64,000 nucleotides of DNA from Leptodactylus fallax (Eukaryota > Chordata > Amphibia > Anura > Leptodactylidae): NCBI GenBank assembly GCA_947044405.1, contig CAMRHE010000035.1:5119501-5183500 (forward strand). The letters run 5' to 3'. Within the stretch, counting starts at the first letter, position 1. Every line of letters starts with the position of its first letter. Shown here one piece after another: positions 23,750 through 34,319 of the stretch. The notes beneath the pieces are model-generated. The model saw nothing but the letters and a program-made list of their open reading frames with translations, searched no databases and was not told the origin of the DNA. A program made the translations under genes and the position numbers.

Positions 23750-25398
23750 CAGTCATATGAAAAAGTTTGGGCACCCCTATTAATCTTAATCATTTTTAGT
23801 TCTAAATATTTGGGTGTTTGCAACAGCCATTTCAATTTGATATATCTAATAACTGATGGACACAGTAACATTTCAGGATTGAAATGAGGTTTATTGTACT
23901 AACAGAAAATGTGCAATATGCATTAAACCAAAATTTGACCGGTGCAAAAGTATGGGCACCTCAACAGAAAAGTGACATTAATATTTAGTAGATCCTCCTT
24001 TTGCAAAAATAACAGCCTCTAGTCGCTTCCTGTAGCTTTTAATCAGTTCCTGGATCCTGGATGAAGGTATTTTTGACCATTCCTTTTTACAAAACAATTC
24101 CAGTTCAGTTAAGTTTGATGGTCGCCGAGCATGGACAGCCCGCTTCAAATTATCCCACAGATGTTCAATGATATTCAGGTCTGGGGACTGAGATGGACAT
24201 TCCAGAACATTGTAATTGTTCCTCTGCATGAATGCCTGAGTAGATTTGGAGCTGTGTTTTGGATCATTGTCTTGCTGAAATATCCATCCCCGGCGTAACT
24301 TCAAATTCGTCACTAATTCTTGTACATTATTCTCAAGAATCTGCTGATACTGAGTTGAATCCATGCGACCCTCAACTTTAACAAGATTCCCGGTGCCGGC
24401 ATTGGCCACACAGCCCCAAAGCATGATGGAACCTCCACCAAATTTTACAGTGGGTAGCAAGTGTTTTTCTTGGAATGCTGTGTTTTTTTGACGCCATGCA
24501 TAACGCCTTTTTGTATGACCAAACAACTCAATCTTTGTTTCATCAGTCCACAGGACCTTCTTCCAAAATGAAGCTGGCTTGTCCAAATGTGCTTTTGCAT
24601 ACCTCAGGCGATTCTGTTTGTGGCGTGCTTTCAGAAACAGCTTCTTTCGCATCACTCTCCCATACAGCTTCTCCTTGTGCAAAGTGTGCTGTATTGTTGA
24701 CCGATGCACAGTGACACCATCTGCAGCAAGATGATGCTGCAGCTCTTTGGAGGTGGTCTGTGGATTGTCCTTGACTGTTCTCACCATTCTTCTTCTCTGC
24801 CTTTCTGATATTTTTCTTGGCCTGCCACTTCTGGGCTTAACAAGAACTGTCCCTGTGGTCTTCCATTTCCTTACTATGTTCCTCACAGTGGAAATTGACA
24901 GGTTAAATCTCTGAGACAACTTTTTGTATCCTTCCCCTGAACAACTATGTTGAACAATCTTTGTTTTCAGATCATTTGAGAGTTGTTTTGAGGAGCCCAT
25001 GATGCCACTCTTCAGAGGAGATTCAAATAGGAGAACAACTTGCAATTGGCCACCTTACATACCTTTTCTCATGATTGGATACACCTGGCTATAAAGTTCA
25101 AAGCTCAGTGAGGTTACAAAACCAATTTTGTGCTTCAGTAAGTCAGTAAAAAGTAGTTAGGAGTATTCAAATCAATAAAATGATAAGGGTACCCAAATTT
25201 TTGCACCGGTCAAATTTTGGTTTAATGCATACTGCACATTTTCTGTTAGTACAATAAACCTCATTTCAATCCTGAAATATTACTGTGTCCATCAGTTATT
25301 AGATATATCAAATTGAAATGGCTGTTGCAAACACCCAAATATTTAGAACTAAAAATGATTAAGATTAATAGGGGTGCCCAAACTTTTTCATATGACTG
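23750..25398 (-). mobile_element. Tc1-like transposon C (complete, intact gene)
   Basis: TA at 23748-23749 and 25399-25400. The terminal inverted repeats run about 210 bp and differ at only a few positions. Each has an outer GTTTGGGCACCCC and an inner GTATGGGCACCTC-like motif about 200 bp apart (IR/DR arrangement). Length 1649 bp. The near-identity of the arms and the intact transposase suggest a recent insertion. Confidence 0.96.
23978..25000 (-). CDS. Tc1-like DD34E transposase, full length
   Basis: Cut-and-paste transposase that acts in the nucleus on its own inverted repeats, with TA target choice. I start it at the Met of MGSSKQLSND (25000), giving 340 residues, the usual Tc1/Sleeping Beauty length; an upstream in-frame Met at 25045 would add 15 residues lying in the inverted-repeat side. 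Domains: helix-turn-helix (about residues 10-50), GRPRK AT-hook-like linker (about 59-63), second helix-turn-helix (about 70-115), then the catalytic domain with Asp in WTDET (residue 153), Asp in QQDNDPKH (244) and Glu in IIEHLW (279); the last two are 34 residues apart. A glycine-rich box KFGGGSIMLWG is present. No stop or frameshift, and no catalytic change. I judge it possibly functional. Confidence 0.95.
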   Translation of the reverse strand: MGSSKQLSNDLKTKIVQHSCSGEGYKKLSQRFNLSISTVRNIVRKWKTTGTVLVKPRSGRPRKISERQRRRMVRTVKDNPQTTSKELQHHLAADGVTVHRSTIQHTLHKEKLYGRVMRKKLFLKARHKQNRLRYAKAHLDKPASFWKKVLWTDETKIELFGHTKRRYAWRQKNTAFQEKHLLPTVKFGGGSIMLWGCVANAGTGNLVKVEGRMDSTQYQQILENNVQELVTNLKLRRGWIFQQDNDPKHSSKSTQAFMQRNNYNVLECPSQSPDLNIIEHLWDNLKRAVHARRPSNLTELELFCKKEWSKIPSSRIQELIKSYRKRLEAVIFAKGGSTKY

Positions 25399-26389
25399 TA
25401 TATACATACACAGTAGTACAGCTTCTGCTAACCTAAAAAAAGAATCTTCATTATTTCATCATTTTTTGGTGTGTTCACCCAATATGCAGTCTAGCCTTTG
25501 CCTTTGCTAATCTTAATAAATCATTTTGTAATTTCATAATTTTTTTTCCACTCTGGTGACTGACCATACACAGTTTGACCATATACAGGAGCTTTGTTGT
25601 GAATCTGAACAAAATATTCATTGCATAAGTGTTTCTCTGTATGCACAAGTGTGCATATATACATACACACAGTAATGCAGCATCCGCTATTGTAAAAAAA
25701 GAATCTCTGTTATTTCAGTGTTTATTTTTGGTGTGTTCACCTAATATACAGTCTAGCCTGTGCTAATCTAAAAAAAAAAAAAAAAGCTTGAACTCACCTG
25801 AAAAACAATCTTGTTATTTAATATAAGCTGACTGACACAGTTCTGGTGATTTGGTTAATACTCACTGACCAGAAAATGACCCTTTTAGTACTTTGCAATT
25901 TTTCTTGAAATATTTGTTAAAAAAAAATAATGAAAAAAATACAGTGTCAGAATTGTTGCCAAATCACTAAGTATTGTGTAGTAAAATGACTTGAAAAAAA
26001 CGGATAGGCAAGAGGAGGGGAAGGAGTACTTGTGGAAGTACTATTACTCACAAACAATAAGAATGTGGATGGCAACAGCAACACTACTTCTGATCTTGGC
26101 AGTCCTGTCAGTATCTGCAGTGTTGTCTTACCTCCTGAGAATAAAGTATTTTTGAAAGTAGTGAACCACAAATATTGAGTGGGGTTCTGTTTGTTCCTTC
26201 TCATCATGTGATTTACCATGTTTCTGCACTGTCAACCATGTCTTCTCCTATATCTTCACCGACACTGATCCAATTCTCTAGTCATGTGGCATCTGCTGAG
26301 AGAGATATTCCTCATAGCCCAAGACTTCCTCTTCTTCATCCTCTTTTTGATGAGTTTGATGAGCACTTTCAGTGTTTTTTTTATATGGA

Positions 26390-26930
26390 GGAGGTAGAGG
26401 TGGAAGACAAGAGTGTTGGTGGAGGTAGTAGTGGCAGGGGGTGTGCTACTGGAGGTTGTGAACTAGGAAGAAATCTGTTAGGCATTGTGAGGGCATACAG
26501 GAATCCCTTTGCCATGATAAGTCACAAAAAAGTTTGGAAGGTGATACAGAATCCAATGATGATTCTATAACAGATTAGATCTGACAACCATTTCACAGGG
26601 AGAGGGTGGTGGCAGCTGCAATAGTTTCACCATACATTCAGCCCCAACATCCAAAAGACCTGCCTGGGGTAGGTCTAATTCAAGCTCTGGTGGTGGTGGC
26701 ACTGGCAGGCACATTTCTGGTTTTGGTGGCAGAAGGTATGTGCAGTCATCTTCTGTATGGGAATTTTTTTATACATTACAAAATGACAATCAATGGCAAG
26801 GTGCAAGATCTGCAAATAGATAATTAGCCATGGGTGTGCAGGCACACATGTAAGAACATGGTCTTTGCATACGCACATGAAATGGTGTCACCAGCATATT
26901 TGGCAAAGCTGAAATAGCAGTGGCACCAAA
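26390..26930 (+). pseudogene. hAT-like BED zinc-finger relic, copy 2
   Basis: At about 26750-26910 one frame reads VWEFFYI, then CKIC, then LHTHMKWCH, the order of the BED finger (aromatic pair, CxxC, H-x-H/C) that opens many hAT transposases, with two stop codons inside. Upstream is Gly- and Glu-rich sequence (26390-26470). No catalytic hAT domain was recognised downstream to 28100. I infer the decayed 5' coding part of an hAT transposase; sure of the finger pattern only moderately. Confidence 0.45.
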
Positions 26931-28139
26931 TAAGCAGGACTGTTCGATTCCTTTTCTCCATGATTGTCTTTGTAGTCAGGCCACATCCATTTCACACCTA
27001 ACACATGGTGTTACATTATCATTCTTTATTATCATCTCCATCTGCTTCTCTTCCTCCTCCATGAAATCTGCACCCAGTCTTCTGGCAGGCCTGCAAGTTT
27101 AACTCCCACCTGGCCAATTTACTAGCAGTGCAGTCACTGCTGTGCCTTTAATAGAATCCAATGTGTTTTGCCGAATGATAACAGTGCACCGTCTCCATGG
27201 AGAATACCTAGCTGCCATTATTTCTTGAGGAAAGTTGTCACTGCTTGATGGTCATGTGGGCCTCTCCTTGTAAATGTCTGGGAATGTGAGGAAGGTGCAT
27301 GCCGCCCTCAATATGTGGAGCATCATTTATGAGCAGGGGACAATATATTAGCTGTCATAGCCCACTGGGTCAATTTTTAGAACATCAGAAGCCATGATCT
27401 AGAAACGCCCAGTGTTTTCTATTTCTGACATCCCCTCATGGGTGCAGAGCAGGCACAGTTTCAACACTAGGCAGGACCCATCTGTCTCCTCCAGTTCCTA
27501 CACACTGGACCATTCCCACCCCCAATTTCACCAGGGCAAGTCATTGGTTCCACTCCCCTTCCCTCGATTCATGGTTGTAAGGTGAAGCGCACATTGACTG
27601 GCACTTTTGCACATGCTGGAGCATCAGTATGAGCAGCATTATATGATTACTGCATGCAGCAAACCACAGAGACAATGATCACTTTTGGCACATAGTCCAG
27701 CTTTTTCAGCTGGAAAGCTAGGCAGTAGGTACATCGATTGTGTTCCTCAAATTTTCCGTGATATTATGTCAATTGTCACTCACTACACTACTTCCTTGGA
27801 AGGTGAAACACACATTAAGTGGCAGTGTTGCACATGTTGGAGCGTCAGTATATGATTACTGAATGCAGCAATCCACAAACAAAGTGGTCACTTTTGGAAG
27901 ATAGTCCAGTTTTTCAGCTTGCAGCCAGGCCAGGCACGCTGATAGTGCACGCCAAATTTTTATGGAAGTTTTGTCAATTGTTACTCTGCCAACACAATGT
28001 TAATATGGCAATTGCTCCCTTAAAGGGACAACTGGCAGGATCATCTATTTTATTATCTGCCTCCCAAGTTTTATTCTCAGAGTCATAGTCATAGGCACGT
28101 CTCTCTTTATCATCAGTCTCGATTTACTGTACTGCTGCT

Positions 28140-28625
28140 GATGCTGGCTACCACTACTAAACAGCTATCAACACTGCCACCACTCAGGCAGACATGTCGT
28201 GCTGCCTGGTCCATCATATTATGCCCTATTGCATTGCCACATGTGTTGCCACAGCTACCTAGTTCCTACCACCACTGCCACTGCTCAGGTAGACATGTTC
28301 TGCAGCCTGAACCTTCATATTATGCTCTGCTGCACTGCCACACATGTTGCCAAAGCTGCCTAGCGCCTACCTCTACTGCCACTACTAAAGCAGACATGTT
28401 CTGCGGCCTGATCCATCATATTATGCCCTGCTGCACTGCCACACATGTTGCCACAGCTGCGTAGTGCCTGCCACCACTGCCACCACTCAAGCAGATACAC
28501 TCTGTGGCCTGGTCAATCATATTAGTCCCTTATGCACTAACACACATGTTGCCACAGCTACCACCACTACAACCACTCAGCCAGACTTGTCCTGTGGCCT
28601 GGTCCACCACTGTACTATACCACAC
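28140..28625. repeat. Tandem repeat of about 109 bp
   Basis: Four to five units with CTACCACTRCCACCACTCAG, CAGACATGTNCTG, GGCCTGRTCCATCATATTA and ACACATGTTGCCACAGCT in fixed order. The open frames through it reflect the repeat, not a gene. Confidence 0.8.
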
Positions 28626-28971
28626 TGTTGGAGCCACAGAGATGGTATAAGAAAAAAAAAAGCAAAACAATTCTGATTTCACATCTGCTCCCATCATGGC
28701 ATAATGTTAGGTGGCATTTTTTTGAAAAACAAATTCTTCATCACTTTTCAACTTGGCTCACAGCCACAAGTTTGTTTCCCAAATAACAATAAGCCTGTAA
28801 CACTTAAAAACCATCAAAATGGGCTAATTTTTCTACAAAACCATTGCTTTTGGAATATAACCGTCACATGTGTGAAAACCACGGGCAAGCACCTTTTTCC
28901 CCAAAAAATGTTTAAATGTTAAAATACATGTCACTTTCACTTTCACATAACTTCGGCTGTATTTGCCTTAA

Positions 28972-29218
28972 GCTACATTCACACGACTGTGACTAATGTT
29001 TTTTTTTTTTTTTTTAACGGACGTCACATGGCAGCAATAAGTTCAATGTCAGTGAATAGGGGCTATCCACATGACCATTATTTTAATGGTCCGTTGTCTG
29101 TTCTATTTTTGTCCATGTTCGTGGATTCCTCCATACACTGAAATGTATGGGTGATCCATGAAAACGGGTGCCCTTTGAGTGCAAGACAGTTTTGCACCTC
29201 GGTCATCTGTATGTAGTC
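28972..29218. mobile_element. Possible Harbinger-like MITE
   Basis: TAA, then GCTACATTCACACGACTG at the left, and the inverse GACTACATAC followed by TTA at the right. Interior contains AT-rich inverted bits and GGTCCGTTGTCTG. Three-base TWA targets fit PIF/Harbinger, but the two sides differ (TAA, TTA). Confidence 0.4.
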
Positions 29219-29465
29219 TTAGAGAGTTACAAATTGGATAGAAAGGTTCATAGGAAACCTAAGAGTGTCCTTCACTATGTTTTAAGCCAATTTAAGGTGT
29301 GGTTCAACCCGAAACAAATCTTGGTTTTAAACACCTGAACCTGAAATAAAATGAATCTTGAGAGGTTTCCCATCTCTAGTGGTCCAATTCAAACTAAGAA
29401 CTAGGGAATACAGCTATTTATAGCATCAAGACATCAATTTAATAAAACAGCATATCTCAGTATTA

Positions 29466-29790
29466 GGCCAGTTGCAGACGTCCAAGCTGCAACCGGCCTG
29501 CCGTGAATTAAAAGCACGGGCTGCACACGGGGGACACAGGGATATCTCCGTGTGCCGCCTGTGCACAGGCTGTGCTTCCGCGGCTCCTTTCATTAAATGA
29601 ATAGGAGCCACGGAAGCATGGGCCGCAAAATAGGACAGAAATAGGACCTGTCCTATCTGATTCGGCCAGGACACGGGACTGTGAAAATCTCGGTCGTGTG
29701 TATGGGCCCATAGAAAGAATGGGTCAGTGTGCTATCCGTGAAATACACGGATAGCACACTGACCCACACCACAATCGGCTGGAAGGAGCC
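29466..29790. mobile_element. Possible Harbinger-like MITE with strong hairpin
   Basis: TTA precedes GGCCAGTTGCAGACG; the right end is inverted GGCTCCTTCCAGCC followed by TAA. It contains a hairpin at 29721-29765 with two perfect 20-bp arms (GGGTCAGTGTGCTATCCGTG and its inverse) around AAATA, and a second imperfect inverted pair around 29578-29612. Confidence 0.45.
29721..29765. repeat. 20-bp perfect-stem hairpin
   Basis: Arms 29721-29740 and 29746-29765 are exact inverses with a 5-nt loop. Confidence 0.97.
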
Positions 29791-30186
29791 TAACATTACA
29801 TTCACCAGCCCAAAGGAGAATAGATTAGTCCAAGTCAAAGTGTTTTTAAAATATGTGTAGTTATATCATGTAAGGAAATGCATATTGATGGGATTGGAGT
29901 ACTGTACATGTACTGTATGGCCAGAAATAAGGAAATAATGGTGTCTGGAGAGGATCACCAAAAATCCATAGTTCTATATTGTAAATATTGGTGTACATAT
30001 GTCAGCCTGCAGGGGGCTAGCATATAAAAGGAGGGAGTAATGGCAAATGGAGAGGATTGTTAAAAGTCTCATAGTTCTCTAAATATTGGTGTGCATATGC
30101 CAGTCTGCAGGGGTTGGCATTATATATATGATGAAAATGCAGTTACCTAGAGTCTGCAATTATATAATATATGAGAGATCTCTGAT

Positions 30187-30759
30187 TTACAGAGAACCTG
30201 TCACCAGTTCCGAAAAAGCCCAATGTCATGCAGCAAGGTGGCTCAGTGGTTAGCGCTGGAGTCCTGGGTTTGAAACCTGCCAAGGATAACATCTGCAAGG
30301 AGTTTGTATGTTCTCCCCGTGTTTGCGCGGGTTTCCTCCAAAGACATGCTGATAGGGAATGTAGATTGTGAACCCTATATGGGACAGTGACTGACAATGT
30401 CATAAAGTGCTGTGTAATATGATGGCGCCATACAAGTAAGCTAAATAAATAATAAAGCATCAGCACTTTCACCATGAGAACTTTTGTATTTTGTTTATAC
30501 AAATTTGATCAGCCAGCGCAAAGGTATAAGCCCTTTTAATGTTGATGCAAATTATGGTATACTTGCCAGGTGGGCAGCAACACTGGTTTCTCTAGTTCCT
30601 TGGTCTCTTTGCTCTATGTCATGCAGTGTTTCCGTTTGCATTAACAATAAAAGAATTTACAGTATATCTTTGGAATGGCTGGACAAATTTTGCAAGAATA
30701 AAACTCTAAAATGCTAAGGGTGACAGCTCCTGTCAGACCTGGTGACAGACCCTCTTTAA
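30187..30759. mobile_element. T2-type MITE carrying a SINE
   Basis: Right end: inverse of TTAAAGAGGGTCTGTCACCAG, TTAA at 30756-30759. Left end: TTACAGAGAACCTGTCACCAG, so the left TTAA is probably mutated to TTAC. The SINE at 30218-30465 lies inside. Confidence 0.65.
30218..30465 (+). mobile_element. tRNA-derived SINE (V-SINE type)
   Basis: A box A-like GGTGGCTCAGTGGTTAGCGC (30236-30255) and a box B-like GGGTTTGAAACC (30266-30277) form the tRNA-related pol III promoter, with a shortened spacer of about 10 nt where typical copies have more. The central part contains GTATGTTCTCCCCGTGTTTG and GGGTTTCCTCC, the conserved core of vertebrate V-SINEs. The 3' end has ATGATGGCGCC and an AAATAAATAATAA tail. 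Confidence 0.85.
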
Positions 30760-31786
30760 CTGAATTTGCACATGTAGCACAGAAAAGGGCAGTATGTAAG
30801 GTGTGGAACCAGTTTCAGAGTGTAAGTTCCCCTCTAAGTGCTTTGCCAGATGCGAATATAACTTTGTATAACAGTTTTATGTTTTGCATTAGTTATGTAT
30901 CTACTTGTATTTTATTATATGTTGACACATACTTATATTGTACACCTTGCTTTGCTTTATGCGTTATTGATGTGTATGCTGATGATTGATGTTATATACT
31001 CTTTTCACTGAGTGACAAGGCCCCTACTTTGGTAGAAGCGGAACCTCTAAACAGTGAAGTACAGTACACACATTCTGCATTAGCTATGGCCTTATGCTGG
31101 TTGACACAGTGGCACACCACTCTCTAAATGTGAGTGCTTGCATGCCACACCAGGTTGGCTTACTGTGGTGTTATAGTCCAGTGATGTTACATCTCCTTTG
31201 CATCCTCTGAAGTTCAAACACTACGTCACCCTTGAGCTATGTTACCAAACCACTCTAGTGAATTGTGTTGCTGATCTACCTCAAAGAGTTTGCTTTCCAT
31301 AACTTTCTCCATGCCTGCTCAACCACTTCGTTCCATATGGAACTACAGTACATGATTGAGATGCACATTCTACAGATGTGGTGAAAGGAAAGTTTCCTAC
31401 CCTTTTGCAGAAATGTGCGACCAACACAATTTCTGTTGTAATCACTACCTTACTGGTCCTGATCATGTGCTGTGCACATGACTTCAGGTTTTAGCCACAC
31501 CAACCATGAGCGTGATGCCTTAACTGATGAAAACAGCATTTGTCTATTTATTGACTACCAGAGCAGCCAGAAATAGGTGGGGGCTGGTCCAGGTCCAGGT
31601 CATTAGACAAGTCAGTACCTGGTTCACAGCAGTGATTAGAGGCAGCAGAAGCATCTTCCATGAGTGATCAGAGGGTCTTATGGACACTGACGGGATGGCA
31701 GTATGGTGAATGCATAGGGAGAATGAAGGAGACAAGCAATATGTGCATAAGATGTGAATGCTTTATCATTAGCATCATGCAAACTT
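30760..31786. other. Unassigned DNA
   Basis: No paired termini, tandem array or recognisable protein. Reading frames are under 95 codons and unlike known families. Confidence 0.5.
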
Positions 31787-32083
31787 TTAGAGGCTAACTG
31801 AGTATATTTGATGGTAAGCTTTTCTGAGTACTAGCTCTCTTCTTCAGACATGGTGTTATACAAGAAACTGAAAAATTCACAGACTTTTTATACACAAAAG
31901 ACATGGACCTTCAAAGGATCTTAGAATCTTTAAAAATAACAAAATGCAATATAAGTAGAGAAGTTATTTACAACAGGTCAAGAAATAAACAATCTGGAAA
32001 CTTGTGTGGCGTCATGGAGGGATCAGTAATTCTTATCTGTTTGCTATCAGGTGGTGGTTTGTGACCCTCACAGTTCATACATA

Positions 32084-33650
32084 CAGTCATGGCCAAAAGT
32101 TTTGAGAATGACACAAATATTATATTTTCACATGATCTGCTGCCCTCTGGTTTTTATGTGTGTTTGTCAGATGTTTTTATCACATACAGAAATATAATTG
32201 CATTCATATTATGAGTAACAGAAGCTTATATTGACAGGTAGAATGAGTTAATGCAGCAAGTCAATATTTGCAGTGTTGACCCTTCTTCTTCAGGACCTCT
32301 GCAATTCTCCCTGGCATGCTCTCAATCAACTTCTGGACCAAATGCTGACTGATAGCAGTCCATTCTTGCAGAATCAATGCTTTAATTTTGTCTGAATTTG
32401 TTGGTTTTTGTTTGTCCACCCGTCTCTTGATGATTGACCACAAATTCTCAATGGGATTAAGATCTGGGGAGTTTCCAGGCCATGGACCCAAAATCTCTCT
32501 GTTTTGTTCCCTGAGCCATTTAGTTATCACCTTTGCTTTATGGCAAGGTGCTCCATCATGCTGGAAAAGGCATTGTTGAGCGCCAAACTGCTCTTGGACG
32601 GTTGGGAGAAGTTGCTCTTGGAGGACATTCTGGTACCATTCTTTATTCATGGCTGTGTTTTTAGGCAAGACTGTGAGAGAGCCGATTCCCTTGGCTGAGA
32701 AGCAACCCCACACATGAATGGTTTCAGGATGCTTTACAGTTGGCATGAGACAAGACTGGTGGTAGCGCTCACCTCTTCTTCTCCGAATAAGCTGTTTTCC
32801 AGATGTTCCAAACAATCGAAAAGGGGATTCATCAGAGAAAATGACTTTACCCCAGTCCTCAGCAGTCCACTCCCTGTACCTTTTGCAGAATATCAGTCTG
32901 TCCCTGATGTTTTTTCTGGAGAGAAGTGGCTTCTTTGCTGCCCTCCTTGAGACCAGGCCTTGCTCCAAGAGTCTCCGCCTCACAGTGCGTGCAGATGCAC
33001 TCACACCTGCCTGCTGCCATTCCTCAGCAAGCTCTGCACTGCTGGTAGCCCAATCCCACAGCTGAAACACTTTTAAGAGACGGTCCTGCCGCTTGCTGGT
33101 CTTTCTTGGGCGCCCTGGAGCCTTTTTGGCACCAATGGAACCTCTCTCCTTGAAGTTCTTGATGATGCGATAGATTGTTGACTGAGGTGCAATCTTTCTA
33201 GCTGCAATCCTCTTCCCAGTTAGGCCATTTTTGTGCAGTGCAATGATGACTGCACGTGTTTCTTTAGAGATAACCATGGTTAACAGAAGAGAAACAATGA
33301 TGGCAAGCACCAGCCTCCTTTTAAAGTGTCCAGTGGTGTCATTCTTACTTAATCATGACAGATTGATCTCCAGCCCTGTCCTCATCAACACCCACACCTG
33401 TGTTAATGGAGCAATCACTGAAACGATGTTAGGTGGTCCTTTTAAGGCAGGGCTGCAATGATGTTGAAATGTGTTTTGGGGGATAAAGTTCATTTTCTAG
33501 GCAAATATTGACTTTGTAAGTAATTGCTGTTAAGCTGATCACTCTTTATAACATTCTGGAGTATATGCAAATTGTCATTAGAAAAACTGAAGCAGTAGAC
33601 TTTGTAAAAATTAATATTTGTATCATTCTCAAAACTTTTGGCCATGACTG
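32084..33650 (-). mobile_element. Tc1-like transposon D (complete, intact gene)
   Basis: TA at 32082-32083 and 33651-33652; termini CAGTCATGGCCAAAAGTTTT and inverse, inverted repeats about 38 bp. 1567 bp. The empty site is preserved in the inverted Penelope copy near 34998-35030, which reads CACACTATGTATGAA where this copy has the transposon at the TA. Sister copies are at 48943-50505 and 52699-53650. Confidence 0.96.
32261..33310 (-). CDS. Tc1-like transposase, DD35E type, full length
   Basis: Intact 349-residue transposase. Helix-turn-helix (about residues 16-55), GRPRK linker (66-70), second helix-turn-helix (about 75-125), then the catalytic core: Asp160 in FSDES, Asp252 in FQHDGAPCH, Glu288 in PIENLW. 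The last two are separated by 35 residues, one more than in Sleeping Beauty, which recalls the DD35E (Traveler) group of vertebrate Tc1 elements. The frame could start at Met1 or at Met12 (MVISKETRAV); Met12 gives 338 residues and is a more usual start. Compared with the copy at 49283-50332 it differs at about ten residues, including two Trp for Arg in FQLWDWATS, so this one may be less active. No stop, no shift. Confidence 0.93.
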   Translation of the reverse strand: MLAIIVSLLLTMVISKETRAVIIALHKNGLTGKRIAARKIAPQSTIYRIIKNFKERGSIGAKKAPGRPRKTSKRQDRLLKVFQLWDWATSSAELAEEWQQAGVSASARTVRRRLLEQGLVSRRAAKKPLLSRKNIRDRLIFCKRYREWTAEDWGKVIFSDESPFRLFGTSGKQLIRRRRGERYHQSCLMPTVKHPETIHVWGCFSAKGIGSLTVLPKNTAMNKEWYQNVLQEQLLPTVQEQFGAQQCLFQHDGAPCHKAKVITKWLREQNREILGPWPGNSPDLNPIENLWSIIKRRVDKQKPTNSDKIKALILQEWTAISQHLVQKLIESMPGRIAEVLKKKGQHCKY

Positions 33651-33756
33651 TAGTGTGACATGAAACTAGCATGAATATGTAGTCCAAATTGCAGAGTTTG
33701 AAATTTTTGCATTAACTTACATATAACTTGTATATATACATATAACTTGTATATTC

Positions 33757-34260
33757 TGTGGGAGGATAGGCTCAGTGGTAGCAGCAGCAGACCCAGACAG
33801 TGAGAGACAGACACAAAAAAAAAGTCAGGTACAAACAGGTTTTACCCTGCGCATTTATTTTTCCAAAACGGCAAAACAAAATAAGCCTTAACAGTCAGGC
33901 AAAACGATAACAGAAATCTTGCTCGTCTGAGCTACTAACTAAACAAAGAGGCCCTAACTATACATGTGGCTTGCTTCAGCCACACGGTTAACACACAGGT
34001 CAAAAAAATAACGGCAACAGTTCACACTGGAGTCTCAGGAGTTGTCAGAGTGTTAGGACAGAACCCGGCTCCTCCTCTCTCCCCAGGAACTACCCAGGAC
34101 TGAGGTCTTGACAACTTTTTATAGGCCATTTAATGCGGTCCAGCTCCCACCTGGGCTTGAAGGCTCCTTCCTGCTGTAGGACAGGAAACGGTTATTAGAA
34201 AGGCCTTCTGACAGCTGAGGTTTTGCTACAGACAACAGTGTTGTAACCTCACTTACCACA
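33757..34260 (-). mobile_element. Putative solo LTR
   Basis: On the minus strand the segment starts TGTGGTAAGTGAGG and ends CCTCCCACA, that is TG...CA. It has a TATA-like CTATAAAAAG (about 34118-34127) and AATAAA (about 33856-33861) in promoter-then-poly(A) order. No target duplication was found (flanks differ), so it could also be part of the Penelope 3' region. Confidence 0.35.
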
Positions 34261-34319
34261 CATAAGTGAGGAATCTGGGGAAGATATGGCGACCTTCCAG
34301 AACTTTACCTGTCACCTTC

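Larger units (their letters stand above)
23465..25790. repeat. Tandem repeat of about 245 bp, split by a Tc1
   Basis: About two and a half units, each with AGTNCAGCNTNNGCTAATCT, AAAAAAGAATCTTC, TTTTTGGTGTGT, CAATATGCAGTCTAGCC and ending in TTTCTCTGTATGC. The Tc1 at 23750-25398 interrupts the array at a TA. Confidence 0.7.
23029..29378. mobile_element. Large hAT-like element relic, TAGAGATGGG termini
   Basis: The left end TAGAGATGGGTGAATC and the right end, inverted TAGAGATGGGAAACC, are like the termini of the precisely bounded element at 47532-48290, which has an 8-bp duplication. Flanking 8-mers here (GTAAACAA and GTGGTCCA) agree at only four positions, so the duplication has decayed or the pairing is wrong. 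The 6.3-kb interior has the 245-bp tandem units, a Tc1 insertion, a BED-finger relic and a 109-bp tandem array. Possibly descended from an autonomous element. Confidence 0.45.

Noticed and set aside
30236..30290. tRNA gene
   Set aside because: Boxes A and B are present but the cloverleaf cannot form and V-SINE core sequence follows; it is a SINE head.
33757..34260. Firm call of a solo LTR
   Set aside because: TG...CA ends, TATA and AATAAA fit, but no target duplication; kept only as a low-confidence feature.
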